Shown: positions 39,402 to 59,394 of the stretch, piece after piece
Layout: each line of letters opens with the position of its first letter
How positions within the stretch are numbered: position 1 is the first letter of the stretch
Assembly: GCF_019668465.1 (NCBI RefSeq)
Contig: NZ_AP024828.1
Location: 3,348,001 to 3,412,000, forward strand
DNA: 64,000 bases
Direction: 5' to 3'
DNA from: Mycobacterium senriense
GTDB lineage: Bacteria; Actinomycetota; Actinomycetes; Mycobacteriales; Mycobacteriaceae
Notes under the pieces: generated by a model
What the model was told of the DNA's origin: nothing
Seen by the model: only the letters and a program-made list of their open reading frames with translations
The model's database searches: none
Made by a program: the position numbers and the translations under genes

Positions 39402-40475
39402 GTGACCAAGCCGGTACAGACCATTGATGTGCTGCTGGCCGAGCACGCCGACCTCGAGCGCCGGCTGGCGGATCCGGAATTGCACAGCAATCCCGACGAG
39501 GCCCGCAAGGCCGGTCGGCGGTTCGCCCGGCTGGCCCCGATCGTGGGTACCTACCGCAAGCTGGTGGCCGCGCGCGACGATCTGGAAACGGCGCGAGAGC
39601 TGGCCGCCGATGACGCGTCCTTCGCCGCCGAGGTGACGGATCTGGAAACCCAGGTGGCCGAGTTGGACACCCAACTCACCGACATGCTGGCGCCGCGTGA
39701 CCCGCATGACGCCGACGACATCGTGCTCGAAGTGAAATCCGGTGAGGGCGGCGAAGAATCGGCGCTGTTCGCCGCCGACCTGGCGCGGATGTACATCCGC
39801 TACGCCGAGCGACACGGCTGGACCGTCACCGTCCTGGACGAAACCACCTCGGACCTGGGCGGCTACAAGGACGCGACGCTGGCCATCGCCAGCAAGGGCG
39901 ATACCGCCGACGGGGTCTGGTCGCGGATGAAATTCGAGGGCGGAGTGCACCGGGTGCAACGCGTCCCGGTAACGGAATCCCAAGGCCGCGTCCATACTTC
40001 GGCGGCCGGCGTGCTGGTGTATCCCGAACCCGAAGAAGTCGGCGAGGTGCAGATCGACGAGTCGGACCTGCGCATCGATGTCTATCGCTCGTCGGGGAAG
40101 GGCGGCCAGGGCGTCAACACCACCGACTCCGCGGTGCGCATCACGCACCTGCCTACCGGCATCGTCGTCACCTGCCAGAACGAACGCTCACAGCTGCAGA
40201 ACAAGGCCCGCGCGCTGCAGGTCCTGGCCGCCCGCCTGCAGGCCCTGGCCGAGGAGCAGGCCCTGGCGGATGCCTCGGCGGACCGGGCCAGCCAGATCCG
40301 CACCGTGGACCGCAGCGAACGCATCCGCACCTATAACTTCCCGGAGAACCGGATCGCGGACCACCGCATCAACTTCAAGTCGCACAACCTCGACCAGGTT
40401 CTCGACGGCGACCTCGACGCCCTGTTCGAGGCCCTGGCCGCCGCCGACAAGCAGTCCCGGCTGCAACAGGCATGA
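39402..40475 (+). CDS. prfA: peptide chain release factor 1
   Basis: RF1 of 357 residues, reading UAA and UAG. The catalytic GGQ is at 234-236 in [31 protein letters not shown] and [12 protein letters not shown] are family blocks. GTG 39402 has GGAGG 7 nt upstream; GTG 39396 is in frame. The overlap with prmC (ATGA) is meaningful, since PrmC methylates the Gln of GGQ. Confidence 0.95.
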   Translation: MTKPVQTIDVLLAEHADLERRLADPELHSNPDEARKAGRRFARLAPIVGTYRKLVAARDDLETARELAADDASFAAEVTDLETQVAELDTQLTDMLAPRDPHDADDIVLEVKSGEGGEESALFAADLARMYIRYAERHGWTVTVLDETTSDLGGYKDATLAIASKGDTADGVWSRMKFEGGVHRVQRVPVTESQGRVHTSAAGVLVYPEPEEVGEVQIDESDLRIDVYRSSGKGGQGVNTTDSAVRITHLPTGIVVTCQNERSQLQNKARALQVLAARLQALAEEQALADASADRASQIRTVDRSERIRTYNFPENRIADHRINFKSHNLDQVLDGDLDALFEALAAADKQSRLQQA

Positions 40476-41353
40476 ACGTCCTGCGGCGCGCGATCGACGA
40501 TGCTGCGGCCACCCTTGCCGAAGCGGGAATCGATTCCGCGCGTTGGGATGCCGAACAGCTGGCCGCCCACCTGGCTGGAACCGACCGCGGGCGCCTGGCC
40601 CTGCTGGACCCGCCCGGCGAGGAGTTTTTCGGCCGCTACCGCGACGTCGTGGCGGCGCGCTCCCAACGCGTGCCGCTGCAACATCTGCTGGGGACCGCGG
40701 CATTCGGTCCCGTGACGCTACACGTCGGACCCGGGGTTTTCGTACCCCGCCCCGAGACCGAGGCACTACTGGAATGGGCTGTTGCACAACAACTTGCGCC
40801 GCGGCCCGTCATCGTCGACTTGTGCACCGGTTCGGGCGCTTTGGCGGTGGCGCTGGCCCACCACCTGCCTGCCGCGCGGATCATCGCGATCGATAACTCC
40901 GACGCCGCGCTCGACTACGCGCGCCGCAACGCGCAGGGCACCGCGATCGAGCTGCTGCGCGCCGACGTCACCGAGCTGGCTTCCCGGCCCGCACTGCTCG
41001 CCCAACTGGACGGTCGGGTCGACATGGTGGTGGCCAACCCGCCCTATGTTCCCGATGATGCCTTGCTGGATCCCGAGGTCGCGCAACATGATCCGCAGCA
41101 GGCGGTCTTCGGCGGTCCGGACGGATTGGCGGTGATCGCGCACCTCGTCCGCCTCGCCGCCCGCTGGCTGCGCCCGGGCGGGCTGATCGGCGTCGAGCAC
41201 GACGACACCACCTCGGCCCAGACTGCGGAATTATTCGATCGCACAGCAGCATTCGACACCGTCCAGGCCCGAACGGACCTGACCGGCCGACCGCGATTCG
41301 TGACGGCCCGCAGGAGGGCGACGGCCGGGGGAGGGAACGTCGCCAATGACTGA
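40472..41353 (+). CDS. prmC: release factor glutamine methyltransferase PrmC (HemK)
   Basis: SAM-dependent enzyme of 293 residues methylating the GGQ glutamine of release factors. SAM site [17 protein letters not shown], active-site NPPY in [12 protein letters not shown], helical N-terminus ending with [12 protein letters not shown]. It overlaps prfA upstream and the Sua5-type gene downstream by 8 bp, so the three are one transcript. Confidence 0.93.
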   Translation: MNVLRRAIDDAAATLAEAGIDSARWDAEQLAAHLAGTDRGRLALLDPPGEEFFGRYRDVVAARSQRVPLQHLLGTAAFGPVTLHVGPGVFVPRPETEALLEWAVAQQLAPRPVIVDLCTGSGALAVALAHHLPAARIIAIDNSDAALDYARRNAQGTAIELLRADVTELASRPALLAQLDGRVDMVVANPPYVPDDALLDPEVAQHDPQQAVFGGPDGLAVIAHLVRLAARWLRPGGLIGVEHDDTTSAQTAELFDRTAAFDTVQARTDLTGRPRFVTARRRATAGGGNVAND

Positions 41354-42005
41354 GGTCTTCGACTGTGCGGATCCCGGTCAGCGTTCACTGGGAATCGCCG
41401 CGGCGGCAGGAGCGCTCAAGGGCGGCCGGCTGGTCGTCATGCCCACCGACACCGTGTACGGCATCGGCGCCGACGCGTTCAACAGCGCCGCGGTCTCCGC
41501 ATTGCTGTCGGCAAAGGGCCGGGGGCGCGACATGCCGGTCGGGGTGCTGGTCGGCTCGTGGCACACCATCGAGGGACTCGTCTACACCATGCCGGACGGG
41601 GCCCGCGACCTGATCCGCGCCTTCTGGCCGGGTGCGTTGAGCCTCGTGGTCAGCCAGGCGCCGTCGTTGCAGTGGGATCTCGGCGACGCCCGCGGCACGG
41701 TGATGTTGCGCATGCCGCTGCATCCCGTCGCCATCGAACTGTTGCGTGAGGTCGGGCCCCTGGCGGTGTCCAGCGCCAACATCTCCGGCCGCCCGGCGGC
41801 CGTGGACGCCGACGAGGCGCGCAGTCAGCTCGGCGATCTGGTGGACGTCTATTTGGCGGCGGGCCCGGCCGATCAGGCGGCCGCCTCGACGATCGTCGAC
41901 CTGACCGGTGCGACGCCGCGGATTCTGCGGCCGGGCCCGGTGAGCGCCGAGCAGATCGCGGAAGTGCTCGCCGTCGATCCCGAAAGCCTGACCGCCAAGG
42001 CCTGA
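41346..42005 (+). CDS. threonylcarbamoyl-AMP synthase (Sua5/TsaC)
   Basis: YrdC-domain protein of 219 residues making the threonylcarbamoyl-adenylate used for t6A37 of tRNA. PTDTVYGIGADAFN, SAKGRGRDMPVGVLV and VSSANISGRPA are the substrate-site blocks. It is close in length to the short TsaC form; no long Sua5 C-terminal domain is present. Corresponds to Rv1301. Confidence 0.9.
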   Translation: MTEVFDCADPGQRSLGIAAAAGALKGGRLVVMPTDTVYGIGADAFNSAAVSALLSAKGRGRDMPVGVLVGSWHTIEGLVYTMPDGARDLIRAFWPGALSLVVSQAPSLQWDLGDARGTVMLRMPLHPVAIELLREVGPLAVSSANISGRPAAVDADEARSQLGDLVDVYLAAGPADQAAASTIVDLTGATPRILRPGPVSAEQIAEVLAVDPESLTAKA

Positions 42006-42022
42006 CTGGAGCGGTTGTCGGG

Positions 42023-43243
42023 GTGCCAGGTTTGTCCAGTACGGTCTCGGTGATGTCCAGCGACGTGACCAACCTTGCCGGTGGGTTGCTCGCGCTGGGC
42101 GACCGCGGCGCAGGCGTTCCGCTTCGTGAGCTGGCGTTGGTCGGGTTGACCGCGGCGATCATCACGTACTTCGCGACGGGACCGGTCCGGGTGCTGGCCA
42201 CCCGGCTGGGCGCGGTCGCCTATCCGCGCGAGCGCGACGTCCACGTCACGCCGACCCCCCGGATGGGTGGGCTGGCGATGTTTCTCGGCGTCATCACGGC
42301 CGTCTTTCTGGCGTCCCAACTTCCGGCGCTCACGCGTGGGTTCGTCTACTCCACTGGTATGCCCGCGGTCCTGGTGGCCGGCGCGGTCATCATGGGCATC
42401 GGCCTCATCGACGACCGGTGGGGCCTCGACGCCTTGACCAAGTTCGCCGGACAGATCACCGCGGCCAGCGTGCTGGTCACCATGGGCGTGGCGTGGAGCG
42501 TCCTCTACATCCCGATCGGCGGCGTCGGCACCATCGTGCTCGACCAGGCCTCGTCGATACTGCTGACCCTCGCGCTGACCGTGTCCGTGGTCAACGCGAT
42601 GAACTTCGTCGACGGGCTCGACGGCCTGGCCGCCGGGCTCGGACTGATCACCGCGCTGGCCATCTGCATGTTCTCGGTCGGGCTGCTGCGCGACCACGGC
42701 GGTGACGTTCTGTTCTATCCGCCGGCGGTGATCTCGGTCGTGCTCGCCGGGGCCTGCCTGGGCTTTCTGCCGCACAACTTCCACCGCGCCAAGATCTTCA
42801 TGGGCGACTCCGGCTCGATGCTGATCGGTCTCATGCTGTCGGCGGCGTCGACGACGGCCGCCGGCCCGGTCTCGCAGAACGCCTACGGCGCCCGCGACGT
42901 GTTTGTCCTCCTGTCGCCGTTCCTGCTGGTGGCCGCGGTCATCTTCGTGCCGATGCTCGATTTGCTGCTGGCAATCGTGCGCCGCACCCGAGCGGGCCGC
43001 AGCGCCTTCAGCCCCGACAAGATGCATCTGCATCACCGGTTGCTGCAGATCGGTCACTCGCACCGGCGGGTGGTGTTGCTGATCTATCTGTGGGTCGGGA
43101 TCGTCGCGTTCGGCGCCGCGAGCACGATCTTTTTCCGTCCCCGCGACACCGCCGCGGTGATGCTGGGTGCGATCGTGGTGGCCGGCATCGCTACGGCGAT
43201 CCCTCTATTACGCCGTGGGGACGACTACTACGACGAGGAGTAG
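42023..43243 (+). CDS. wecA: WecA-type undecaprenyl-phosphate GlcNAc-1-phosphate transferase
   Basis: Polytopic membrane enzyme of 406 residues (Rfe, Rv1302) starting arabinogalactan linker synthesis by attaching GlcNAc-1-P to decaprenyl phosphate. About eleven hydrophobic helices; the active-site blocks are GLIDDRWGLD, NAMNFVDGLDGLAAG, AKIFMGDSGSM and SPDKMHLHHRLL. Starts at GTG 42023, GTG 42050 or ATG 42053 are possible; 42023 gives a length near the M. tuberculosis protein. Confidence 0.9.
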   Translation: MPGLSSTVSVMSSDVTNLAGGLLALGDRGAGVPLRELALVGLTAAIITYFATGPVRVLATRLGAVAYPRERDVHVTPTPRMGGLAMFLGVITAVFLASQLPALTRGFVYSTGMPAVLVAGAVIMGIGLIDDRWGLDALTKFAGQITAASVLVTMGVAWSVLYIPIGGVGTIVLDQASSILLTLALTVSVVNAMNFVDGLDGLAAGLGLITALAICMFSVGLLRDHGGDVLFYPPAVISVVLAGACLGFLPHNFHRAKIFMGDSGSMLIGLMLSAASTTAAGPVSQNAYGARDVFVLLSPFLLVAAVIFVPMLDLLLAIVRRTRAGRSAFSPDKMHLHHRLLQIGHSHRRVVLLIYLWVGIVAFGAASTIFFRPRDTAAVMLGAIVVAGIATAIPLLRRGDDYYDEE

Positions 43244-43459
43244 TAGTGGGGTTCGCGGTGTGGTACGGTGCTGGTAGAACCCCAAAAAGCCGCGCAGGCT
43301 ACCGGCCCATCGGAGGCTAATTCGACCGGGCTGGTTGAACAGCGGCCTCGGGTGATACCCCTTGGGTGATTCGACTGTGACGTGCGATACGCTCGGCGGA
43401 CCACCGATCAGTCGGTCGGGGGGGTTCCCGTTCCACCAACCTGGGATTGAGGTGCTGCA

Positions 43460-43954
43460 GTGACGACACCAGCGCAGGACGCGCCGTTGGTGTTTCCCTC
43501 TGTTGCTTTCCGTCCGGTTCGGCTCTTAGCGATCAGCATTGCCATCACCGCAGTGGCGGTGCTCGCCGCCGGACTGTCCGGTCACCTGATGGTCGGAGTC
43601 TTCTTCGGTATCGGGCTTCTCCTGGGTTTGCTCAATGCGGTGTTGGTGCGTCGCTCGGTTGAAGCGATTACCGCCAAGGATCACCCGCTGAAAAGGTCGA
43701 TGGCGGTCAACTCGGCGTCAAGACTGGCCATCATCACCGTCGTCGGGCTGATCATCGCCTACGTCTTCCGGCCCGCCGGCCTGGGCGTTGTGTTCGGACT
43801 GGCGCTTTTCCAGGTCCTATTGGTCGCCGCGACAGCGCTCCCGGTGTGGAAGAAGTTGCGCGCCGGCGACTGGGCGGAGCCTTCGGACGGTGCCGAGGGC
43901 GGCGTGATCGAAGGATCGGAAGGAACGGAAGGAAGGAACCCCACCGATGCCTGA
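43460..43954 (+). CDS. atpI: ATP synthase operon protein AtpI
   Basis: Membrane protein of 164 residues with four hydrophobic helices (first [18 protein letters not shown]), a charged loop [17 protein letters not shown], and an acidic tail. AtpI helps assembly of the c-ring or magnesium/lipid handling in other bacteria. Position before atpB with an 8-bp overlap marks the operon head; the 216 bp upstream (43244-43459) should contain the operon promoter and hold no gene. Confidence 0.85.
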   Translation: MTTPAQDAPLVFPSVAFRPVRLLAISIAITAVAVLAAGLSGHLMVGVFFGIGLLLGLLNAVLVRRSVEAITAKDHPLKRSMAVNSASRLAIITVVGLIIAYVFRPAGLGVVFGLALFQVLLVAATALPVWKKLRAGDWAEPSDGAEGGVIEGSEGTEGRNPTDA

Positions 43955-44702
43955 GACGACGTTCCTGGCCGCGGCGATCGAGGTTGGCGATCACACCCAA
44001 GCCAAGTGGCTCGGCATGACCGTCAACACCGACACGATTTTGTCGACCGGGATCGCTGCGGTGATCGTGTTGGCGCTGGCCTTCTTCCTGCGCGCGAAGA
44101 TCACCTCCAAGGGCGTGCCCAGTGGCGTTCAGTTGTTCTGGGAGGCAATCACCGAACAGATGCGCGGACAGATTGAGAGCGCCATCGGCATGCGGATCGC
44201 CCCGTTCGTGCTGCCACTGGCCGTCACCATTTTCGTGTTCATCCTGATCTCCAACTGGTTGTCGGTGCTGCCGCTGCAGTACACCGACAAGTCGGGACAC
44301 GCCACCGAACTGCTGAAGTCGGCGGCGGCGGACATCAATTACGTTCTGGCGCTGGCCCTTTTCGTCTTCGTCTGCTACCACGTGGCGGGCATCTGGCGCC
44401 GCGGCATAATCGGGCATCCGCTCGCCGTGGTGAAGGGCCATGTGGCGTTCTTGGCGCCGATCAACCTCGTCGAAGAGCTCGCGAAGCCGATCTCGTTGTC
44501 GCTGCGACTCTTCGGCAATATCTTCGCCGGCGGCATCCTGGTCGCGCTGATCGCGATGTTCCCGCCGTACATCATGTGGGCGCCCAACGCGATCTGGAAG
44601 GCCTTCGACCTGTTCGTCGGGGCGATCCAGGCGTTCATCTTCTCGATCCTGACCATTTTGTACTTCAGTCAAGCCATGGAGATCGAGGATCACCATGACT
44701 GA
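43947..44702 (+). CDS. atpB: ATP synthase subunit a
   Basis: Membrane subunit of 251 residues forming the proton half-channels beside the c-ring. The essential Arg lies in [16 protein letters not shown], in the fourth-fifth helix region; the C-terminal helices around [18 protein letters not shown] complete the channel. Overlaps atpI by 8 bp. Confidence 0.95.
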   Translation: MPETTFLAAAIEVGDHTQAKWLGMTVNTDTILSTGIAAVIVLALAFFLRAKITSKGVPSGVQLFWEAITEQMRGQIESAIGMRIAPFVLPLAVTIFVFILISNWLSVLPLQYTDKSGHATELLKSAAADINYVLALALFVFVCYHVAGIWRRGIIGHPLAVVKGHVAFLAPINLVEELAKPISLSLRLFGNIFAGGILVALIAMFPPYIMWAPNAIWKAFDLFVGAIQAFIFSILTILYFSQAMEIEDHHD

Positions 44703-45035
<333 letters not shown>

Positions 45036-45044
45036 CTCGCTGCA

Positions 45045-45578
45045 ATGGGTGACGCGAGTCTGAGCGTTCTGGCATCCAGCCAGATGGTGGCCGAGGGAGG
45101 CAACAACTTCCTCGTTCCCAACGGCACCTTCTTCTTCGTGCTGGCCATCTTCCTGATCGTGCTGGCCGTCATCGGTACATTCGTTGTGCCGCCGGTGATG
45201 AAGGTGTTGCGCGAGCGCGACGCCATGGTCGCCAAGACGGTTGCCGACAACAAGAAGGCGGCGGAGCAGTTCGAAGCGGCCAAGGCCGACTACGAAGAAG
45301 CCCTCAGCGAAGCGCGGGTTCAGGCGTCGTCGTTGCGCGACAACGCCCGCGCTGAAGGTCGTAAGGTGATCGAAGACGCGCGCGCCCGTGCCGAACAACA
45401 GGTGATGTCGACGTTGCAAATGGCATCCGAGCAATTGAAGCGGGAGAGGGACGCCGTGGAACTGGATCTGCGTGCCAACGTGGCTTCGATATCGGCGACG
45501 CTCGCCAGCCGGATCCTCGGCGTCGAGGTCGCACCCGCCACTGCGAGCGCATCCGCAACAGGAAAGTCCGGACGGTAA
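45045..45578 (+). CDS. atpF: ATP synthase subunit b
   Basis: Subunit of 177 residues: one N-terminal helix ([19 protein letters not shown]) followed by a long charged helix that forms the stator with the second b-like part carried by the next gene. Nine bp after atpE. Confidence 0.93.
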   Translation: MGDASLSVLASSQMVAEGGNNFLVPNGTFFFVLAIFLIVLAVIGTFVVPPVMKVLRERDAMVAKTVADNKKAAEQFEAAKADYEEALSEARVQASSLRDNARAEGRKVIEDARARAEQQVMSTLQMASEQLKRERDAVELDLRANVASISATLASRILGVEVAPATASASATGKSGR

Positions 45579-45584
45579 TCACGT

Positions 45585-46925
45585 ATGTCGACTTTCATCG
45601 GACAGCTGGTCGGATTCGCGGCCATCGTGTTTCTGGTCGTGCGGTATGTCGTGCCGCCGGTGCGTCGACTGATGACCGCTCGCCAAGACACCGTGCGCCA
45701 ACAGTTGAAAGATGCTGCGACCGCAAGTGATCGGTTGACCGAGTCGACAACGGCACATAGTGAGGCCATCGAATCGGCCAAGTCCGAGGGTGAACGGATC
45801 GTCGAGGAGGCCAAGTCCGACTCGGGGCGTATCGCCGAGCAGTTGCGGGCGCAGGCCGATGTCGAGTCGGAACGCATCAACACACAGGGCAGCCGGCAGG
45901 TCGATCTCCTGCGTACCCAGCTGAGCCGCCAGCTCCGTTTGGAACTGGGTCACGAAGCGGTTCGCCAGGCGGGCGAGTTGGTACGCAACTTCGTCGCCGA
46001 CCCGGCACAGCAGTCAGCCACCGTCGACCGCTTCCTCGAGGAACTCGACGAAATGGCGCCCGCGTCGGCCGACGTCCAGTATCCCTTGATGACCAAGATG
46101 CGCTCGTCGAGCCGCGTCGCGCTGGGCCATTTGTCGGACAAGTTCGGCACCATAGCCAAAGACCTTGATGACAAGGGGCTTTCGAGTCTGTCCAGTGAAC
46201 TGGTCGAGGTGGCCCAGATGCTGGACCGCGAGATCGTTGTCACCCGGTATCTCACCGTCCCCGCCGAGGACGGGGCCCCCAGGGTTCGCTTGATCGAGCG
46301 ACTGGTCTCCGGCAAGGTCGGTGACGCCACACTCGACGTGCTGCGTTCGGCCGTATCTGAGCGTTGGTCGGCCAACTCCGACCTTATCGACGCCATCGAA
46401 CACGTGTCTCGACAAGCGTTGCTCGAAGTCGCAGAACGTCAGGACAAGGTCGACGACGTCGAAGAACAGCTCTTCCGGTTCTCCCGCATCCTCGACGCGC
46501 AGCCGCGACTTTCCATCCTGTTGGGTGACTTCGCCGTTCCGGTGGAAGGGCGAGTTGCGTTGTTGCGCAAGGTGCTTGACAGCGCAAGCGGCAGGGTCAA
46601 CCCCATCGTGGCTGCGTTGCTGACCCAGACGGTCCAACTGCTCAGGGGCCAGCCGGCCGAGGAGGCTGTTCAGTTCTTGACGGAAGTCGCCGTGGCGCGC
46701 CGCGGCGAGATCGTGGCCCAGGTCAGTGCGGCGGCCGAACTCAGCGATGACCAGCGATCTCGTCTCACCGACGTGCTCGGCCGCATCTACGGTCACACGG
46801 TGGCGGTGCAGCTGCAGATCGATGCCGAACTACTGGGCGGCCTGCTCATCTCCGTGGCCGATGAAGTGATCGACGGGACGCTCGCTTCTCGCCTTGCCAT
46901 GGCCGAGGCTCAATTGCCCGACTGA
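45585..46925 (+). CDS. atpH: ATP synthase fused subunits b' and delta
   Basis: Fusion of 446 residues found in mycobacteria. Residues 1 to about 165 resemble subunit b: helix [21 protein letters not shown] and a charged stalk. The remainder is the delta subunit that joins the stator to F1, ending with [20 protein letters not shown] and [10 protein letters not shown]. Thus the stator has one b and one b-delta chain. Confidence 0.94.
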   Translation: MSTFIGQLVGFAAIVFLVVRYVVPPVRRLMTARQDTVRQQLKDAATASDRLTESTTAHSEAIESAKSEGERIVEEAKSDSGRIAEQLRAQADVESERINTQGSRQVDLLRTQLSRQLRLELGHEAVRQAGELVRNFVADPAQQSATVDRFLEELDEMAPASADVQYPLMTKMRSSSRVALGHLSDKFGTIAKDLDDKGLSSLSSELVEVAQMLDREIVVTRYLTVPAEDGAPRVRLIERLVSGKVGDATLDVLRSAVSERWSANSDLIDAIEHVSRQALLEVAERQDKVDDVEEQLFRFSRILDAQPRLSILLGDFAVPVEGRVALLRKVLDSASGRVNPIVAALLTQTVQLLRGQPAEEAVQFLTEVAVARRGEIVAQVSAAAELSDDQRSRLTDVLGRIYGHTVAVQLQIDAELLGGLLISVADEVIDGTLASRLAMAEAQLPD

Positions 46926-46982
46926 CACCAACCATCATCACAATCAGACGCGAATCAAGATCAAGTAGGAAGACGAAAAGCC

Positions 46983-48677
<1,695 letters not shown>

Positions 48678-48683
48678 CTACCG

Positions 48684-51079
<2,396 letters not shown>

Positions 51080-51114
51080 GGCGTGAGCGAAAAAGGCTCT
51101 GAAAGGCTTGTGGC

Positions 51115-51480
51115 ATGGCGGAATTGAACGTTGAGATAGTCGCCGTCGACCGAAAGATCTGGTCGGGTGAGACAACGTTTCTGTTCACCCGCACCACCGT
51201 CGGTGAGATCGGCATCATGCCGCGGCACATCCCGCTGGTAGCGCAGTTGGTCGACGACGCAATGGTGCGCGTCGAACGCGACGGCGAAGACGATCTGCGG
51301 ATCGCGGTCGACGGTGGATTCTTGTCCGTCACCGAGGAATCGGTGACCATACTTGCCGAATCCGCCGAGTTCGAGTCGGAGATCGACGAGAGCGCCGCCA
51401 GGGAGGCTGCTGAGTCCGATGATCCGCGCATCGCCGCCAGAGGGCGCGCGAGATTGCGCGCCGTCGGCGCGATCGACTGA
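51115..51480 (+). CDS. atpC: ATP synthase subunit epsilon
   Basis: Subunit of 121 residues at the foot of the rotor. Beta-sandwich part with [19 protein letters not shown] and [19 protein letters not shown], then a short helical end; mycobacterial epsilon is shorter than in E. coli. Last subunit gene of the operon. Confidence 0.93.
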   Translation: MAELNVEIVAVDRKIWSGETTFLFTRTTVGEIGIMPRHIPLVAQLVDDAMVRVERDGEDDLRIAVDGGFLSVTEESVTILAESAEFESEIDESAAREAAESDDPRIAARGRARLRAVGAID

Positions 51481-51486
51481 CCGCCG

Positions 51487-51930
51487 ATGAGCGCGCCCAT
51501 GGTCGGCATGGTCGTGCTCGTCGTCGTGCTGGCGGGCGCTGTCGTCGGGCTGAGCTATCGGCTGTGGAAGCTGCGTCAGGGCGGCACGGCCGGGATCATG
51601 CGAGACGTTCCCGCGGTCGGAGGCCACGGCTGGCGGCACGGCGTAATCCGTTACCGCGGTGGTGAAGCCGCGTTCTACCGGCTCTCCAGCCTGCGACTGT
51701 GGCCGGACCGGCGGCTGAGCCGGCGGGGCGTGGAGATCGTGTCCCGGCGCGCGCCGCGCGGCGATGAGTTCGACATCATGACCGACGAGATCGTCGTCAT
51801 CGAGCTGCGTGACACGACCCAGGACCGCAGGTCTGGCTACGAGATCGCCTTCGACAAGGGCGCGTTGACCGCGTTCCTGTCCTGGCTGGAGTCGCGTCCC
51901 TCACCCCGTTCCCGCCGCCGCAGCCTGTAG
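51487..51930 (+). CDS. DUF2550 membrane-anchored protein
   Basis: Protein of 147 residues, six bp after atpC, matching Rv1312. One N-terminal helix (MVGMVVLVVVLAGAVVGLSY), then a soluble domain WRHGVIRYRGGEAAFYRL and LRLWPDRRLSRRGVEIVSRR. DUF2550 is conserved next to the ATP synthase operon in actinobacteria; function unknown, so a link to membrane energetics is only by position. Confidence 0.8.
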   Translation: MSAPMVGMVVLVVVLAGAVVGLSYRLWKLRQGGTAGIMRDVPAVGGHGWRHGVIRYRGGEAAFYRLSSLRLWPDRRLSRRGVEIVSRRAPRGDEFDIMTDEIVVIELRDTTQDRRSGYEIAFDKGALTAFLSWLESRPSPRSRRRSL

Positions 51931-51948
51931 GTGGGGGCCCACGGCTGA

Positions 51949-52530
51949 CTACGCGCCTGCGTTCTCGCCGCCGGGTTTCCATAGCACGTCGCCGTCGGGG
52001 TTGGCCACGCGCGACAGGATGAACAGCAGATCCGACAGGCGGTTCAAGTATTTCGCCGGCAGGACGTTGACCTGTCCGGGCGCGGCGTCGATGGCAGCCC
52101 ACGCCGACCGCTCGGCTCGACGTACCACGGTACGGGCCACGTGCAGCAACGCCGACAACGGCGAACCACCGGGCAGCACAAACGAATTCAGCTTCGGAAG
52201 CGGCTCGTTATATGTGTCACACCATTTTTCGAGCCGATCGATGTAGGGCTGGGTGACCCGCAGCGGCGGATATTCGGGGTTTTCGACCACAGGAGTCGAC
52301 AGATCCGCGCCGGCATCGAACAAATCGTTCTGGATCTGCCGCAGCACACCCGTGAGCTTCTCGTCCGGCTGACCGACGGCGACGGCGACGCCGATCGCCG
52401 AGTTGGCTTCGTCACAATCGGCGTACGCCACCAGGCGAGGGTCGTTCTTGGAGACACGCGAGAAATCACTCAATCCCGTGGTGCCGTCATCGCCGGTTCG
52501 TGTGTAGATGCGAGTCAGGTGTACAGCCAT
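51949..52530 (-). CDS. cob(I)alamin adenosyltransferase, PduO type
   Basis: Enzyme of 193 residues, equal in length to Rv1314c, transferring the adenosyl group of ATP to cob(I)alamin. ATP loop TRIYTRTGDDGTTGL near the N-terminus, then FVLPGGSPLSALLHVARTVVRRAER with the conserved Arg residues. ATG 52530; the extra upstream frame is not family-like. It converges with the ATP operon; the transposase (IS1557) that I recall between them in M. tuberculosis is absent. Confidence 0.92.
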   Translation of the reverse strand: MAVHLTRIYTRTGDDGTTGLSDFSRVSKNDPRLVAYADCDEANSAIGVAVAVGQPDEKLTGVLRQIQNDLFDAGADLSTPVVENPEYPPLRVTQPYIDRLEKWCDTYNEPLPKLNSFVLPGGSPLSALLHVARTVVRRAERSAWAAIDAAPGQVNVLPAKYLNRLSDLLFILSRVANPDGDVLWKPGGENAGA

Positions 52531-52598
52531 GAGCAAACCGTACTCGGGTGTGGGTTGGCCGACTGACAAGCCGATACCGCTTCACTAGACTGACGCGG

Positions 52599-53852
52599 GT
52601 GGCTGAGCGATTCGTGGTGACCGGCGGAAACCGGTTGTCAGGCGGAGTCGCAGTAGGGGGCGCAAAGAACAGCGTGCTCAAGCTGATGGCCGCGACGCTG
52701 TTGGCCGAAGGCACCAGCACGATCACCAACTGCCCCGACATCCTGGATGTGCCGCTGATGGCGGAGGTGCTGCGCGGCCTGGGCGCGACCGTTGAACTGG
52801 ACGGCGACGTCGCGCGGATCACCTCTCCGGATGAGCCGAAGTACGACGCCGACTTCGCGGCGGTGCGACAGTTCCGCGCGTCGGTGTGCGTGCTGGGACC
52901 GCTGGTCGGCCGATGCAAGCGCGCCCGCGTCGCGCTGCCGGGCGGCGACGCGATCGGATCGCGCCCGCTGGACATGCATCAGGCCGGGCTGCGCCAACTC
53001 GGTGCGCAATGCAACATCGAGCACGGATGCGTGGTGGCACAAGCCGATACGTTGCGCGGGGCGGAGATTGAGCTGGAGTTCCCCTCGGTGGGTGCCACCG
53101 AGAACATCCTGATGGCCGCGGTCGTGGCCGAGGGCGTGACCACCATCCACAACGCGGCACGCGAGCCCGACGTCGTGGATCTGTGCACGATGTTGAACCA
53201 GATGGGCGCGCAGATCGAGGGCGCGGGGTCGCCGACGATGACCATCACCGGCGTCCCCAAACTGCACCCGACCGAGCACCGCGTCATCGGGGATCGCATC
53301 GTCGCCGCCACCTGGGGGATCGCCGCTGCGATAACCCGCGGCGATATCACGGTGACGGGCATCGACCCGGCGCACCTGCAGGTGGTGCTGCACAAGCTGC
53401 ACGACGCCGGCGCCACCGTCACCCAAACCGACAACAGCTTCCGGGTGGCGCAGTACGAACGACCGAAGGCCGTCAACGTGGCGACCTTGCCGTTCCCCGG
53501 ATTCCCGACGGACCTGCAGCCGATGGCGATCGCCCTGGCTTCGATCGCCGACGGCACGTCGATGATCACCGAGAACGTATTCGAGGCGCGCTTTCGATTC
53601 GTTGAAGAAATGATCCGCCTCGGCGCCGACGCCCGAACCGACGGGCATCACGCCGTCGTCCGGGGGCTGCCGCAATTGTCGAGCGCACCGGTGTGGTGCT
53701 CGGACATTCGGGCCGGCGCCGGCCTGGTCTTGGCCGGGCTTGTCGCCGACGGAGACACCGAGGTCCACGACGTCTTCCACATCGATCGCGGCTACCCGTT
53801 GTTCGTGGAAAACCTGGCGATTTTGGGAGCGGAGATCGAGCGGGTACAGTAA
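52599..53852 (+). CDS. murA: UDP-GlcNAc enolpyruvyl transferase MurA
   Basis: First committed enzyme of peptidoglycan synthesis, 417 residues. Lys23 in [11 protein letters not shown] binds substrate. The loop residue normally Cys reads Asp117 ([15 protein letters not shown]), as in M. tuberculosis, which makes the enzyme insensitive to fosfomycin. Other blocks: [25 protein letters not shown] 52599. Lies 58 bp before the rRNA promoter region, the slow-grower arrangement. Confidence 0.96.
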   Translation: MAERFVVTGGNRLSGGVAVGGAKNSVLKLMAATLLAEGTSTITNCPDILDVPLMAEVLRGLGATVELDGDVARITSPDEPKYDADFAAVRQFRASVCVLGPLVGRCKRARVALPGGDAIGSRPLDMHQAGLRQLGAQCNIEHGCVVAQADTLRGAEIELEFPSVGATENILMAAVVAEGVTTIHNAAREPDVVDLCTMLNQMGAQIEGAGSPTMTITGVPKLHPTEHRVIGDRIVAATWGIAAAITRGDITVTGIDPAHLQVVLHKLHDAGATVTQTDNSFRVAQYERPKAVNVATLPFPGFPTDLQPMAIALASIADGTSMITENVFEARFRFVEEMIRLGADARTDGHHAVVRGLPQLSSAPVWCSDIRAGAGLVLAGLVADGDTEVHDVFHIDRGYPLFVENLAILGAEIERVQ

Positions 53853-53910
53853 CCAAAGTCAGTGCCCCACAAGCGCGGTCACCAACGCGAAGGTGGACGA
53901 GAGCGGGGCC

Positions 53911-53940
53911 TTGACTCCCTCGCTGGATTGGTACTAGCCT
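53911..53940 (+). promoter_or_regulatory. rRNA promoter (P1-like)
   Basis: TTGACT 53911-53916, 18-bp spacer, TAGCCT 53935-53940, just after murA. It corresponds to the upstream one of the two rRNA promoters described in slow-growing mycobacteria. Confidence 0.65.
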
Positions 53941-53986
53941 GGCACGGCTGCTCCCGACACGGTCTCTAGAAGATCAAAACTGGGAG

Positions 53987-54016
53987 TTGACTTACCTGCC
54001 GGATCTGTATTAAGCT
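53987..54016 (+). promoter_or_regulatory. rRNA promoter (PCL1-like)
   Basis: TTGACT 53987-53992, 18-bp spacer, TAAGCT 54011-54016, followed by GGCAGGGTTGCCCC as in the main rrnA promoter of slow growers. It lies 76 bp after the first. Confidence 0.7.
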
Positions 54017-54050
54017 GGCAGGGTTGCCCCAAAACGGGCGAAACAAGTGT

Positions 54051-54073
54051 TGTTTGAGAACTCAATAGTGTGT
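54051..54073 (+). promoter_or_regulatory. rRNA leader antitermination element
   Basis: TGTTTGAGAACTCAATAGTG in the rRNA leader, the conserved box A-type antitermination region of mycobacterial rrn operons. The rest of 54074-54219 is T-rich leader without genes, including likely processing-stem sequence. Confidence 0.6.
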
Positions 54074-54219
54074 TTGGTTTATTAATTTGTTGTTGTTTTT
54101 TGACCATATTTTGCACCCCCCGTGTGTGGGTATGGTCGTTTTTTGATGCCAGTTTTTTGGTGTCTTTTTGTTAGGTCAGATTTTCTCTGATTGTGAATTC
54201 ACCTCGTTCTGCGAGGAGT

Positions 54220-59145
<4,926 letters not shown>

Positions 59146-59234
59146 CACACAATCGCAACCACAGTCCATTTCGGCGGCAATTTGGCGCAGAAAAGCTCGA
59201 CGCCACACCCCCCACCAAACAAATTTAAATAGAG

Positions 59235-59349
59235 TTACGGCGGCCACAGCGACAGGGAAACGCCCGGTCCCATTCCGAACCCGGAAGCTAAGCCTGTCAG
59301 CGCCGATGATACTGCCCTTTCGGGTGGAAAAGTAGGACACCGCCGAACA
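59235..59349 (+). rRNA. rrf: 5S ribosomal RNA
   Basis: TTACGGCGGCCACAGCGACA to CACCGCCGAACA, 115 nt, with the conserved CCCGGTCCCATTCCGAACCC. Last gene of the single rRNA operon in this window. Confidence 0.96.
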
Positions 59350-59354
59350 TACAC

Positions 59355-59384
59355 AAAAACACCCCCGGCAACGGGGGTGTTTTT
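59355..59384 (+). terminator. intrinsic terminator of the rRNA operon, bidirectional
   Basis: Perfect 13-bp stem AAAAACACCCCCG / CGGGGGTGTTTTT with a GCAA loop (59368-59371). The T run follows on the plus strand and, because of the A run on the left, also on the minus strand, so it can end both the rRNA transcript and the ogt transcript that converges on it. Confidence 0.93.
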
Positions 59385-59394
59385 GCATGCGCAA

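Noticed and set aside
43248..43283. GGGGTTC / GAACCCC hairpin after wecA as a terminator
   Set aside because: Loop of 22 nt and followed by A rather than T, so not a convincing intrinsic terminator on the plus strand.
51931..51948. Insertion sequence between the ATP operon and cobO (IS1557 is there in M. tuberculosis as I recall)
   Set aside because: Only 18 bp separate the genes; no transposase or inverted ends.
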